From Thermoplasmata archaeon (GTDB taxonomy: Archaea; Thermoplasmatota; DAOVMN01), in assembly GCA_030630685.1 (NCBI GenBank), contig DAOVMN010000005.1, positions 1 to 19,026 of the forward strand: a DNA stretch of 19,026 nucleotides. The letters run 5' to 3'. The notes under the pieces are model-generated. The model did no database searches. It saw only the letters and a list, made by a program, of their open reading frames with translations, and was not told the origin of the DNA. The position numbers were made by a program, and so were the translations under genes. Positions 1-8,573 of this stretch are shown here, in pieces. How positions within the stretch are numbered: position 1 is the first letter of the stretch; each line of letters begins with the position of its first letter.

Positions 1-3000
1 AGGCTTGTGCGCTTCCCCCTTGCCAGATGGAGGGTTTGACCCTCCAGTCCCTCACCGGAAAAGTGCACTGCCCAATCCTCCGGGAGGCCTGCGAGGGAAA
101 TAAGGTAGGTATCGTTGAGGTCTCCGGTGTTGGTGATGTTGAAGATAAAGCTCTGATTACTATCCGGCATTATGTCCTTATTCCTTTCATCACTTTTTAG
201 TGTTAGGGAATATCTGCCCACCACGAGCGTTAGGTCTGCAAAGGCGTCCTCGGAATAAACCCGTACCTCTGCGGCGGCATAGAGTTCTCCCTTTATTGCC
301 TCCACCCGCCAGATGCTGCCTTCCATGTAGGAATCCAAAAGGGTCAGGTTCGTTTTCCCATGAGAGTCGGTAATGTTTTCAACTGCGAATTCCCCGTATC
401 TTGCGGTGACATTGGCTTCGGTTACATTCTCGCCTTTCAGGTCTATTACCTTGACCCTGAACACAAACGGGGTGGTAGCTGTTTCCGGCCTGACCGCAAT
501 CGGAAATATGAAAAGATTGTTCTCCTCCTCGTACTCCTTCACTGTGTCGTTCGGATCAACAACAAAGGTCAGGATGTGTAATCCTTCGGTGAAGGGACAG
601 GTAAAACTGAGGTTGATAGTGGTATTTCCCTGTACTCCGTCGGTTGTTCTTACCTGATGAGGGGTGCCGTCCACATCCAAGGATACATCAAAAGTTCCAG
701 CATCCTGTGACCCATCATTCCTGATCCCAAGCACTATTCTGGTGTCCTCCCCAGCAACGGGCTCGGCCTCCTTGCCGTCCTCCCGATAAAGCCTCACTCC
801 AACCGGAACGAGGTCCCGTTCCACGATATGGCCTGTGAGATTCAGGGTTTTATTTGTGACCCCGTTTTCCGAGATCGCTCTGAAAACTATGGGGTATTCG
901 TCCAGGACTGAGGAGTTGGCAAAAACAAAGAGTTCGATAGTCTCGTTATCGTCCACAACAAGATGGGTGATATTTGTCTCGTCTTTTTTAGTGCACCAGT
1001 CCCAGTTCAATGGGAGTTCTGTCTCGAAGGTGACATTGTCCGGCCCGAAAGTTCCCTTGTTCTCCACCTTTAGGAGGTAGCCCAGAACCCCTCCGGGTCT
1101 TACGGCATCGTAATCCTTCTCTGTGCTCAGGTCAAGGGTGTGGTAGTGCGCCCTGAGATTCAATGAAAAGAAGTTGTTGGAGTTATCGTCATCTGGTGGA
1201 AGAGAGAATCTTAAGATGTAGTTGGTGCCTTCCGTTGCCGGGACATGCCAGTCGAACTTCACCTTCGCAATCTTCCATGAATCAATGGAAATTAGGGTGG
1301 AGTTCTCATAGGTGTAGTCGCCCTCTCCTGTAATGTTTATCGTCACCTCAAGGGAATCCATATCAAAGAGGCCTTTGTTCAGAAGGGAGAGGTTCAGGGT
1401 AATACTGGAATCCGGGTACACCATGGAATGATTCTCCATATCCACCCCGATGATGGCGGAATCGTTCAGATGCGTTGGGAGAAGATATACCCTTCCGTCC
1501 CACCGGTGTTCTAAAGGCGAGCCAACCAGGTTCCTGTGCAGGAAGAGACCGAAGCCCTCTTCACCTGGGAAGGAATAGGACGCTTTTTGTAGTTCCAGAT
1601 CCCCAGAAGTTCGATTCATGGGAATGAGATAAACAGAATTGTTGGAGGATATGAGAAGGTCTGATATCCCATTGCCATCGACATCCCCGATAGAGGTAAG
1701 GGCGTCTATTTTCTGATCTGAGGTGATGTTAAAGGCAGGAGATGTGCGGTTGTAAAGAACCGCAGTGGTATCGTCAACTATTGCAAGTGTGTCGTTCCCG
1801 AATATCTGGCCTCCATTGTACGGGATGCCCTTCCCTATAGGCTCAGGTGTGAAGTTGTAGAAGTTGAAATGCAGAGTTTTCAGGACAGGATACGGTTCTC
1901 CTGGGGTTGCCTCGATCACCACCCTGTATTGAAAAGATGCAGCATTGATTTCCGTAAGTTCATCCTTTACCATGGGAACCCAGTCCTGGGAATCATTTGT
2001 TCTGTACTGAGGGGTGATGTTCCCGTTATTGAGTTCCTCGTCCCAGTGTGGAGTGAAATATACGATGGACATGTTGAGATCTAAGAAATCCGAGGTGAAA
2101 TCTCCTTTCGTGTCCGGATTTTCCTTAATACCAGCAATATTGTCGATTTGAATCAATCCATCATCGTACTCTTTTCGATTTGTCACATGTTCCATCTCGA
2201 ATCTCAACCATTCGCCCTGATATTCCGAAATGTCGAACTGCAGCCGTCCCTGGACCTCACCATCGTAGTTGTATTCAGTTTGATTGTACACCTTCTCTGC
2301 CACAACCTCCTCGCTTGAGTCGTTCACGAGTCTCAGGATGATGGCATCCGGGATCTCATCCTGATTACCTTCGTTCGCTCTTTCATAGCTCCACCACTTT
2401 GCATGGTGCCAGAGATCGAAATATTTTATGCCTATCGGAACCTGGAATGGTTCAGAGACAAGTTTCCCGTTGCTATATCGTCCCGCATTATTTGCTGTTG
2501 CCACGTAATCATGACCCACAGGGCCCAGACTTGCTGTGGGCCCGTCATACGCCTTCCAGTCACCATGTTCTTCAGTGGTCAGTTCCCATTGACCATCATT
2601 CTTTCCCCGAATGTTCTCACCACGACTCCAGTTTTCCCAGCCATCATCGAAATCCCCGTTGGATAGTATTGGGACATAAGGAGAGATGGTCAGTCCATTA
2701 TTGAACTCGGTGTGATTAAAGCTGCCAATGAAATCCTCACGGCTCACATAACTGCCCAGAAGGTAGTTCCCGGGAGTCAGAGGTAATAATCTTACCGCCT
2801 CATCCATTATTGCCGCAAGTGTTGTTACTTTGCTGATATTCACCAAAGCCGGATGCCTCAGGCCGTAGAATGAGGATTGTTGGAGAGTAGCAATTATCCC
2901 GGATTTGCCATAAAAAACCGTTACTCCGATATCGTTCTCAGCCAAAATATCTGGATAGCCGTCCATATCCACATCCCCGGTTATGAGGGAGGTACCTAGC

Positions 3001-6000
3001 CCAGATCCCTCGGAAATGAGGAGCTCCGCGTCAGCAATACTGAGGCCCTTTCCTTCGAACAGCTCCCCGGAAAAGAGGTAGACCGCTCCATCTCCTCCCT
3101 GGAACCCGGGAGCGGAGACAATGAGGTCGTTCTTATCATCCTGATTTATGTCCTCTATTACCAGTGCGGTGCCAAAATATCCGTTATCCTGTTCCTCACC
3201 CAGGATAACGAGATCGGCATCCTCAGATCTCAGCTCCTTCCTGATGATTCCTGGATCACCGAAGAAAATGAAGACCGTGCCAGAGTTCCATCCTTCCTCA
3301 GGGTCGAATGGAGCCCCCACTGCATAATCCTCCACACCATCCCCATCTAGGTCCCCCTTCACAGCCGCGGTTCCGAATGCCCCGTGCCTGGAAAGATTAA
3401 GGGTGATCTCGGAATTGGAGTGGATGTCAAGGGTGGCATTGGCATAGCAGTAGTGTATGTCAATATCAATATCCGGGTAGCAGTGGCTGCAGCTTGCATT
3501 GAGGTAATAGGGATTGAGCTGTTTAGTATGCGTGGAGTTCTGGATATATTCGATAAGTGGAATGTCGCTGATTCGCCCTTCTGCACCGGAAAGATAGCTT
3601 TTTCTCCAGGAAATATTATTCTCGATGCTGAGCGCTACGCCCGTAATAGGTTCTCCCTCGACATTCAGGGTTATCACATCAAGGTAATAGCCCACCGAAA
3701 GATTGGATTTTTCGGTGAAGTTCACACTGGTAAAGGTGGTGTTGTAAATGGTCGCATCCGCCTCAAGCTCAAGATCGGTGGAGGCATTGGTGAGTGTGAA
3801 GTTCGTGATTGTTGCCTTTGTTAAGATGCGAAATCCCGTTTTTCCCCCGGCATCTAAAATCACATCCCCGGGGACCCCGTATATATTGAGGGGACTGTGG
3901 AGCACCACATTCTCCCTATACACGCCTGGAAGCACAATGATGATTTCACCTTTCGAGGCGTTGTCCACGGCATCCTGTATCCTTGCGAAGGGTTCACCGG
4001 GGCGGCCGTCGCCCCCGGAGGGTGCGGTGGCATCTACATACCATACGTTCTCGCCGGGGGGAAAGCGCAGCCACGGTCTGAAACCGACGTTCCCTGCGAT
4101 GCTGTCCCCGTCGCCATCAGGATTCAACGAAGCATTGAACGGACCGTTGTATCCCCCCCAGTAGTTGCTCACCGCATCCACGGGCAGCCCGCTGTTTCCC
4201 GAGGCGTCCAGTCCGGCTTCCTCGTTCTCTTTGATGGTGTTGAAATGGATGGAATTCCCGACGGACCCGTTCTGCACAACCAGTCCCACGATATTGTTCA
4301 TGATGACGTTCTGCTGGATCACGTTCCCGCAGGATCCGGTCAGGCTGATTCCCATAAGGGAATCCGTGAGGACGCAATCCGAGATCGAGGAATCGTTCAC
4401 CCAGAAAAGCTGGAGCCCCGCAGTTGTGTAGGAGAGGTTCAGGTTCTCCATGGTCATGTTGGTGCAGTTGACCATGATCACGGATCCCGCATCCTCGGGA
4501 ACAGCATCATCCCGTGCATCGACATAATAATAGAGGGGTTGTTGGTTGACCATATTGTTGCTGCAGAAATGAGATGCCAGCTCGTCCCTGGATGTGCCAT
4601 GGAGCAGGACGCCACCCCGCACGAGATTATTGTCCGTTACCGTGTTCTCCCTGGAATCCCGAAGAACGACCCCCTCGCTGCAGCCGGTGATGTTGTTTCC
4701 GTGTATGGTGTTCTTTTCACCCCCCGCCACGTGTACGCCCCGTGCGGAATCCGCAATGGTGTTCTTCTCGACGTTGATGTCCGAACAGGATTCGATGATT
4801 AGGCCGGTGCCCGTCCTCCCCACATCATTGAGGGTGATGAGGGTGTTCGAGCAGCCGATAAGGTGAATCCCGGAATGCTGATCGGAAAAGGAATTGTTCA
4901 ATATCATGAGTCCCGTACAATCCCTTGCCAATATCCCGATGGAGTTGTTCACGAACGTATTGTAACTGATGGAGGAGCCATCCCCCCCGTCGATGTAGAG
5001 GGCTATCGAATTATTGTCAAACAAGTTCCCGGTAATGAGTGCATCCGCTGCCTTGATCGTGAGACCCCGGTGTCCTTGTGTGCCGTTCCCGCAGTTCGTG
5101 ATCCACATGTCCTTCAGTTCCAACATCCCCCCCTCCATGACCACGAAGTCGAAGTGATGGGTGCTCGTGGATGCTATCCTGGTGTGCCAGACCGTCTGCT
5201 GCGGCTTTTCTGGTTCCTCGCTCCCCTCACCCAGATCCACGAATGCGGGAATGCTCGTATAGCCGACATCGATGTCCACCCCGTTCTTGTCCTTCAAGAA
5301 TCCCTGGTAGGTCCATTCGAAAGAGGTGGGGGTGCCTGTGTTCTCGTAGTGCTTCAATGTTCCGTAATACCCACCAACGATCAGTTCCACGTCCCCGTCG
5401 TTATCGAGATCCTGGAATGCCGGGGCACTCCATTTGTAGGTGGAGGAGCCCTCAGCCTGGATGTCCTGGCCGTTCGAATCCTTCAGATACCCCCTGTAGA
5501 ACCAGGCTGCAAGGGAAGGGGTTCCCGTGTTCTCGTAGAATTTCAGCTTTCCCTCCTTTTCACCAATCACGAGGTCCATATCCCCGTCCGCGTCGATGTC
5601 CACGTGGGTGGGGGCATTGTACGTCTGTGTGGTGACGGTGAGGTACATGGATGGGTCTTCTGTCCACACAGGCTCCGTTGAGCTGCCCGTGTTCTCGTAA
5701 TAGTGAACGGAACCATCGTATGCGCCGATGGTGAGGTCGAAGTCACCGTCGTCATCGAGGTCCGCAAGGGACGGTACGCTGTAGTGCGTCACCGAGATCA
5801 CCTCCCCGTCCGAATCCCGGATGTTTCCCCTGCTTATCCATTGGGGTTCGTTGGAGGTGCCGGTGTTCTCCATGAACAGGATGGTCCCATCTCCTCCCGA
5901 TTCGTACCGCCCGACCAGGAGATCGAAGTCACCGTCCCGGTCCAGGTCCGCGAAATCCGGAGCTGCCCGGCTTCCGAAATCCTGCCCCCAGAACATGGCG

Positions 6001-8015
6001 CTGTCCCTGGTCCACTCCGATTCGTTCCTGTCCCCCGTGTTCTCAAAATAGAATAGGTTGCCGTAATGGTCACCGATGACGAGGTCGTAATCCCCCTCAT
6101 CCACTCCACCACCAGCACCTGAGTTGGATCCACCCAGGGTCCTCATCTGACCACCGGTATTCCCTCCGCCAAGAGCTCCAAATGCCGGTGCACTATACCA
6201 TCCGACATCTATTCCAGCGAACATGGTAGTATCTGCTGTCCATTCCGGCTGCGAGGCAGTGCCGGTGTTTTCGTAATAATAGAGAGTACCAGACCTTTCT
6301 CCAATCGTCAGATCAAAATCCCCATCCCTATCCAAATCTGTAAATGCCGGTGAACTGGAAGATCCAACATCTATTGCGGAGAACGTGGAACTGTCCTCTG
6401 TCCATCCGGGTTCCCCTGCAGTGCCCGTGTTCTCATAATATTTCAAAATCCCAGTGGGCTCTCCAATCGTCAGATCAAAATCGCCGTCACCGTCCAGATC
6501 GGCAAATACCGGTGTGCTCCTGCTTCCAACATCTATTCCGGAGAACATGGTAGTATCCCTTGTCCATTCCGGCTGTGAAGCAGTGCCGGTGTTTTCGTAA
6601 TAATATGGAGTACCAGACGTTTCTCCAATCGTTAGATCAAAATCTCCATCCCCGTGCAGATCAGCAAATACCGGGGCACTATAGCTTCCAACATCTATTT
6701 CCTCTCCATTCACATCCTTTAATGTGCCTTGAGATTCCCATTCAGGCTCTTCTGCCGTGCCGTTGTTCCTGTAATGGGATAATTTTCCATCGCTATTTCC
6801 GATTATGAGATCCTTTTCTGTTTTCACCGTTTCCACTGCAAAGGCAGGTGTACTGTAACTCCCAACGTCCATTCCCGTGTACATGGAGGTGTCTCGCGTC
6901 CATTGGCTGTTTTCTTTCGTTCCCGTGTTCTCGTAATAGAACAGCTCTCCATCCATTTCCCCGCTGGTGAGATCATAATCCCCATCACCATCCAGGTCGG
7001 CAAAGGCGGGTTTACTGTAAACACCCACATCGATGCCGGAAAACTGGGAATTGTCCTTGTTCCATTGTGGTTCTTCGGACGAACCGGTGTTCTCGTGATA
7101 ATCGAACTTCCCATCATACCGACCAATGGTCAGGTCAAGGTCGCCATCATTGTCCAGATCCGCGAATGCCGGTGCACTTTCATGATCCACCTTTATACCG
7201 GAGAACATCGTGCTGTCCTCGGTCCATTGAGGTTCTTCGGATGAACCGGTGTTCTCGTAATATGACAGATAACCCGAATAATCTCCAAGGATCAGATCAA
7301 GGTCGCCGTCGTTGTCCAGATCGGCCAGCGTTGGATTGGTCTTGTAATCAGCGTTCACACCCGAAAGCATTGTATTGTTCTCGGACCATGCAGGCTCTTC
7401 CGAGCTACCGATATTCTCGTAGTAGTTCAGATCAGGATTTCCCTCACCGATTACGAGGTCGAGATCTCCATCGCTGTCAAGGTCGGCAAATACCGGTGTG
7501 CTGGTAGTCCCAACATCGATCTCCTCACTATTCTCGTCCTTGACTGTTCCCTGGGATTCCCACTCTGGATCGTCCGCCGTGCCGTTGTTCTTGTAGGCAT
7601 ATAATTTGCCATCGCTGTTTCCAATGTAAAGGTACCTCACAAAAGTACTGCCTGGTGGCGGCTTGGGCGTTTCCCCTTCTTCCTTTCTCCCGAACACATG
7701 AAGCTCACCACCGCTCATCACCTCGATACGATACTGACCGTCAAAGGAGCAGTTGAAGAGAAGGGTGCAATTGACCAGGGTGAGGTTCCCCCCGGGCTCG
7801 ATGGTTAGATTTCCGTTCAGCACGATGGTCTCGTTCCTCACCACGGTCTCACCAGTAATGATCCAGTCACCGTTCTTGGGAGGAGGATAGCTGCCTGCCC
7901 CCCCCTCCCCTTTGGCCGGACCCATAGGACTAATGCGGATTCCGGGGATGCCCAGGAGCATGAAGGCCATAATCAGAGTGAGCCATTTTTCGGGATGTGC
8001 TTTCGATCTTATCAT
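1..8015 (-). CDS. Giant secreted multidomain surface protein B (beta-helix, VCBS/FG-GAP array, FG-GAP, MAM-like, CARDB/NEW3 domains); 3' end outside window
   Basis: The frame is open from ATG at 8015 to the left edge (2671 codons), and I checked it at about ten points without finding a frameshift. Residues 1-36 form a signal peptide with a hydrophobic core (LTLIMAFMLLGIPGI). The first beta-helix rungs are at about 45-105. A VCBS/FG-GAP repeat array follows at 122-927, then the beta-helix resumes (941-1316, NosD-like, with a NYWGGYNGP motif). A pectinesterase-like segment starts near 1322 (YVDATAPSGG). FG-GAP repeats lie at about 1543-1700 (GDLDGDGVEDYAVG), a MAM/CBM-like sandwich at 1780-1965 and CARDB/NEW3 Ig-like domains from about 2187. 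It is a paralogue of the gene at 8178-17096 and follows it on the same strand after 162 bases. By alignment about 740 C-terminal residues are missing, probably including the membrane anchor. N-X-S/T sequons are abundant, suggesting a glycosylated exterior. The ligand is unknown; adhesion is an inference. Confidence 0.93.
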   Translation of the reverse strand, partial: MIRSKAHPEKWLTLIMAFMLLGIPGIRISPMGPAKGEGGAGSYPPPKNGDWIITGETVVRNETIVLNGNLTIEPGGNLTLVNCTLLFNCSFDGQYRIEVMSGGELHVFGRKEEGETPKPPPGSTFVRYLYIGNSDGKLYAYKNNGTADDPEWESQGTVKDENSEEIDVGTTSTPVFADLDSDGDLDLVIGEGNPDLNYYENIGSSEEPAWSENNTMLSGVNADYKTNPTLADLDNDGDLDLILGDYSGYLSYYENTGSSEEPQWTEDSTMFSGIKVDHESAPAFADLDNDGDLDLTIGRYDGKFDYHENTGSSEEPQWNKDNSQFSGIDVGVYSKPAFADLDGDGDYDLTSGEMDGELFYYENTGTKENSQWTRDTSMYTGMDVGSYSTPAFAVETVKTEKDLIIGNSDGKLSHYRNNGTAEEPEWESQGTLKDVNGEEIDVGSYSAPVFADLHGDGDFDLTIGETSGTPYYYENTGTASQPEWTRDTTMFSGIDVGSRSTPVFADLDGDGDFDLTIGEPTGILKYYENTGTAGEPGWTEDSSTFSAIDVGSSSSPAFTDLDRDGDFDLTIGERSGTLYYYENTGTASQPEWTADTTMFAGIDVGWYSAPAFGALGGGNTGGQMRTLGGSNSGAGGGVDEGDYDLVIGDHYGNLFYFENTGDRNESEWTRDSAMFWGQDFGSRAAPDFADLDRDGDFDLLVGRYESGGDGTILFMENTGTSNEPQWISRGNIRDSDGEVISVTHYSVPSLADLDDDGDFDLTIGAYDGSVHYYENTGSSTEPVWTEDPSMYLTVTTQTYNAPTHVDIDADGDMDLVIGEKEGKLKFYENTGTPSLAAWFYRGYLKDSNGQDIQAEGSSTYKWSAPAFQDLDNDGDVELIVGGYYGTLKHYENTGTPTSFEWTYQGFLKDKNGVDIDVGYTSIPAFVDLGEGSEEPEKPQQTVWHTRIASTSTHHFDFVVMEGGMLELKDMWITNCGNGTQGHRGLTIKAADALITGNLFDNNSIALYIDGGDGSSISYNTFVNNSIGILARDCTGLMILNNSFSDQHSGIHLIGCSNTLITLNDVGRTGTGLIIESCSDINVEKNTIADSARGVHVAGGEKNTIHGNNITGCSEGVVLRDSRENTVTDNNLVRGGVLLHGTSRDELASHFCSNNMVNQQPLYYYVDARDDAVPEDAGSVIMVNCTNMTMENLNLSYTTAGLQLFWVNDSSISDCVLTDSLMGISLTGSCGNVIQQNVIMNNIVGLVVQNGSVGNSIHFNTIKENEEAGLDASGNSGLPVDAVSNYWGGYNGPFNASLNPDGDGDSIAGNVGFRPWLRFPPGENVWYVDATAPSGGDGRPGEPFARIQDAVDNASKGEIIIVLPGVYRENVVLHSPLNIYGVPGDVILDAGGKTGFRILTKATITNFTLTNASTDLELEADATIYNTTFTSVNFTEKSNLSVGYYLDVITLNVEGEPITGVALSIENNISWRKSYLSGAEGRISDIPLIEYIQNSTHTKQLNPYYLNASCSHCYPDIDIDIHYCYANATLDIHSNSEITLNLSRHGAFGTAAVKGDLDGDGVEDYAVGAPFDPEEGWNSGTVFIFFGDPGIIRKELRSEDADLVILGEEQDNGYFGTALVIEDINQDDKNDLIVSAPGFQGGDGAVYLFSGELFEGKGLSIADAELLISEGSGLGTSLITGDVDMDGYPDILAENDIGVTVFYGKSGIIATLQQSSFYGLRHPALVNISKVTTLAAIMDEAVRLLPLTPGNYLLGSYVSREDFIGSFNHTEFNNGLTISPYVPILSNGDFDDGWENWSRGENIRGKNDGQWELTTEEHGDWKAYDGPTASLGPVGHDYVATANNAGRYSNGKLVSEPFQVPIGIKYFDLWHHAKWWSYERANEGNQDEIPDAIILRLVNDSSEEVVAEKVYNQTEYNYDGEVQGRLQFDISEYQGEWLRFEMEHVTNRKEYDDGLIQIDNIAGIKENPDTKGDFTSDFLDLNMSIVYFTPHWDEELNNGNITPQYRTNDSQDWVPMVKDELTEINAASFQYRVVIEATPGEPYPVLKTLHFNFYNFTPEPIGKGIPYNGGQIFGNDTLAIVDDTTAVLYNRTSPAFNITSDQKIDALTSIGDVDGNGISDLLISSNNSVYLIPMNRTSGDLELQKASYSFPGEEGFGLFLHRNLVGSPLEHRWDGRVYLLPTHLNDSAIIGVDMENHSMVYPDSSITLNLSLLNKGLFDMDSLEVTINITGEGDYTYENSTLISIDSWKIAKVKFDWHVPATEGTNYILRFSLPPDDDNSNNFFSLNLRAHYHTLDLSTEKDYDAVRPGGVLGYLLKVENKGTFGPDNVTFETELPLNWDWCTKKDETNITHLVVDDNETIELFVFANSSVLDEYPIVFRAISENGVTNKTLNLTGHIVERDLVPVGVRLYREDGKEAEPVAGEDTRIVLGIRNDGSQDAGTFDVSLDVDGTPHQVRTTDGVQGNTTINLSFTCPFTEGLHILTFVVDPNDTVKEYEEENNLFIFPIAVRPETATTPFVFRVKVIDLKGENVTEANVTARYGEFAVENITDSHGKTNLTLLDSYMEGSIWRVEAIKGELYAAAEVRVYSEDAFADLTLVVGRYSLTLKSDERNKDIMPDSNQSFIFNITNTGDLNDTYLISLAGLPEDWAVHFSGEGLEGQTLHLARGKRTS
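5232..7650 (-). repeat. VCBS/FG-GAP protein repeat array inside surface protein B (13 full repeats plus two halves)
   Basis: Residues 122-927 of protein B are tandem repeats of about 54-62 residues. The recurring pattern is P-E-W-T-x-D-x-x-M-F-x-G-I-D-V-G, then S-x-P-x-F-A-D-L-D-G-D-G-D-x-D-L-T-I-G, then G-x-L-x-Y-Y-E-N-T-G. The D-x-D-G-D-x-D loop is the calcium-binding signature of FG-GAP/VCBS blades. The array begins with a C-terminal half repeat and ends with an N-terminal half, as expected when the first and last strands close a propeller. It is bounded by Pro/Glu/Lys-rich linkers (residues 108-121 and 928-940). One repeat (near 6800-6900) has lost the Asp-rich loop, and another (near 6085-6178) replaces it with a Gly/Ser/Asn-rich stretch. 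Repeat boundaries are approximate. Confidence 0.9.
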
Positions 8016-8035
8016 TGTAACACTTTCTGATCTTT

Positions 8036-8063
8036 ATGGTTGTAATTAAAGTTAATTTTTATA
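8036..8063 (-). promoter_or_regulatory. Probable promoter of surface protein B gene
   Basis: The minus strand has an A/T-rich TATA-like box TATAAAAATT at 8063-8054, centred about 44 bases upstream of the ATG at 8015. Transcription would then start near 8033, giving a leader of under 20 bases. Between box and start codon is AATTACAACCAT (8047-8036), a 12-mer that recurs exactly upstream of the paralogous gene A. No strong SD motif precedes the ATG. A dedicated promoter fits the 162-base gap to the upstream gene. Confidence 0.55.
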
Positions 8064-8108
8064 CATTCTTCCTTTTTTGTCCCCCCTCCCCCTGATCGGA
8101 ATCCTGAG

Positions 8109-8175
8109 AGAAGGCTTTCCTTCTTTAATCATGCTTCCCTCCCCTTCATTCTTCTTCCTCCTTCTTCCTCCTTCT
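8109..8175 (-). other. Purine-rich tract and small hairpin between the two giant genes (possible termination region)
   Basis: Immediately downstream of the gene A stop codon the minus strand is almost pure A/G for about 50 bases, including two direct copies of GGAGGAAGAA. It ends in the inverted repeat AGAAGG-AAAG-CCTTCT (8124-8109). The hairpin could act in termination or in shaping the 3' end of the gene A transcript. It lacks the U-rich tract usual for archaeal terminators, so this assignment is weak. Confidence 0.25.
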
Positions 8176-8177
8176 GA

Positions 8178-8573
8178 TCATTCGTCTGCCTCCTTCTTAT
8201 TCATCGGAGCACCACACATATTGCAGAAGTTGAAATGCCCTGGCACCCCGGCACCACACTCCGGGCATGTCCTGGATCCATCCATCACGGGTATCTCCCC
8301 GGTAGGCTCTTTCTCTCCCTCCTCCAAGGCTGTGCCACAAATATTGCAGAAATTGAAATAGCCAGGCACCCCAGCACCGCATTCGGGGCAGGCCTTCCCT
8401 TCCTCTATTATCCCCTTCCCTACAACCTCGATCGCCTCCATTGCTCTTATTCCCTCCAGCTCGTTTAGCCTGCCGAGAAGGGTGTCCTCCTCATGTCCCA
8501 TCCTGAAGTAAAGGAAGGCAAAGAGGCCGAGAATAAGGAGAATGAGTACCGTGGAGAGAGCAACGACGCTCAT
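8178..8573 (-). other. Membrane helix and cytosolic double zinc-ribbon tail of protein A
   Basis: After a short linker (PPPPQG) the protein has a hydrophobic helix (VVALSTVLILLILGLFAFLYF, about residues 2844-2866) and then a cytosolic tail of about 105 residues. The tail carries two near-identical zinc ribbons, CPECGAGVPGYFNFCNICG and CPECGAGVPGHFNFCNMCG, with cysteines at 2903, 2906, 2917, 2920 and 2944, 2947, 2958, 2961. Spacing is CxxC-x10-CxxC in both. The acidic linker between them (about 20 residues) makes two independent metal sites likely. Such ribbons usually mediate protein contacts. Confidence 0.9.

Noticed and set aside
3897..5681. Long open frames on the plus strand (3897-4802 and 4863-5681)
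   Set aside because: They lie antisense to the beta-helix and VCBS region of protein B. They have no domain pattern of their own and are explained by the codon bias and repeats of the real gene on the minus strand.
1..8015. Frameshift or pseudogene in protein B
   Set aside because: The reading frame stayed in register from 8015 to position 3 at about ten checked points, and domain similarity to A continues to the edge.
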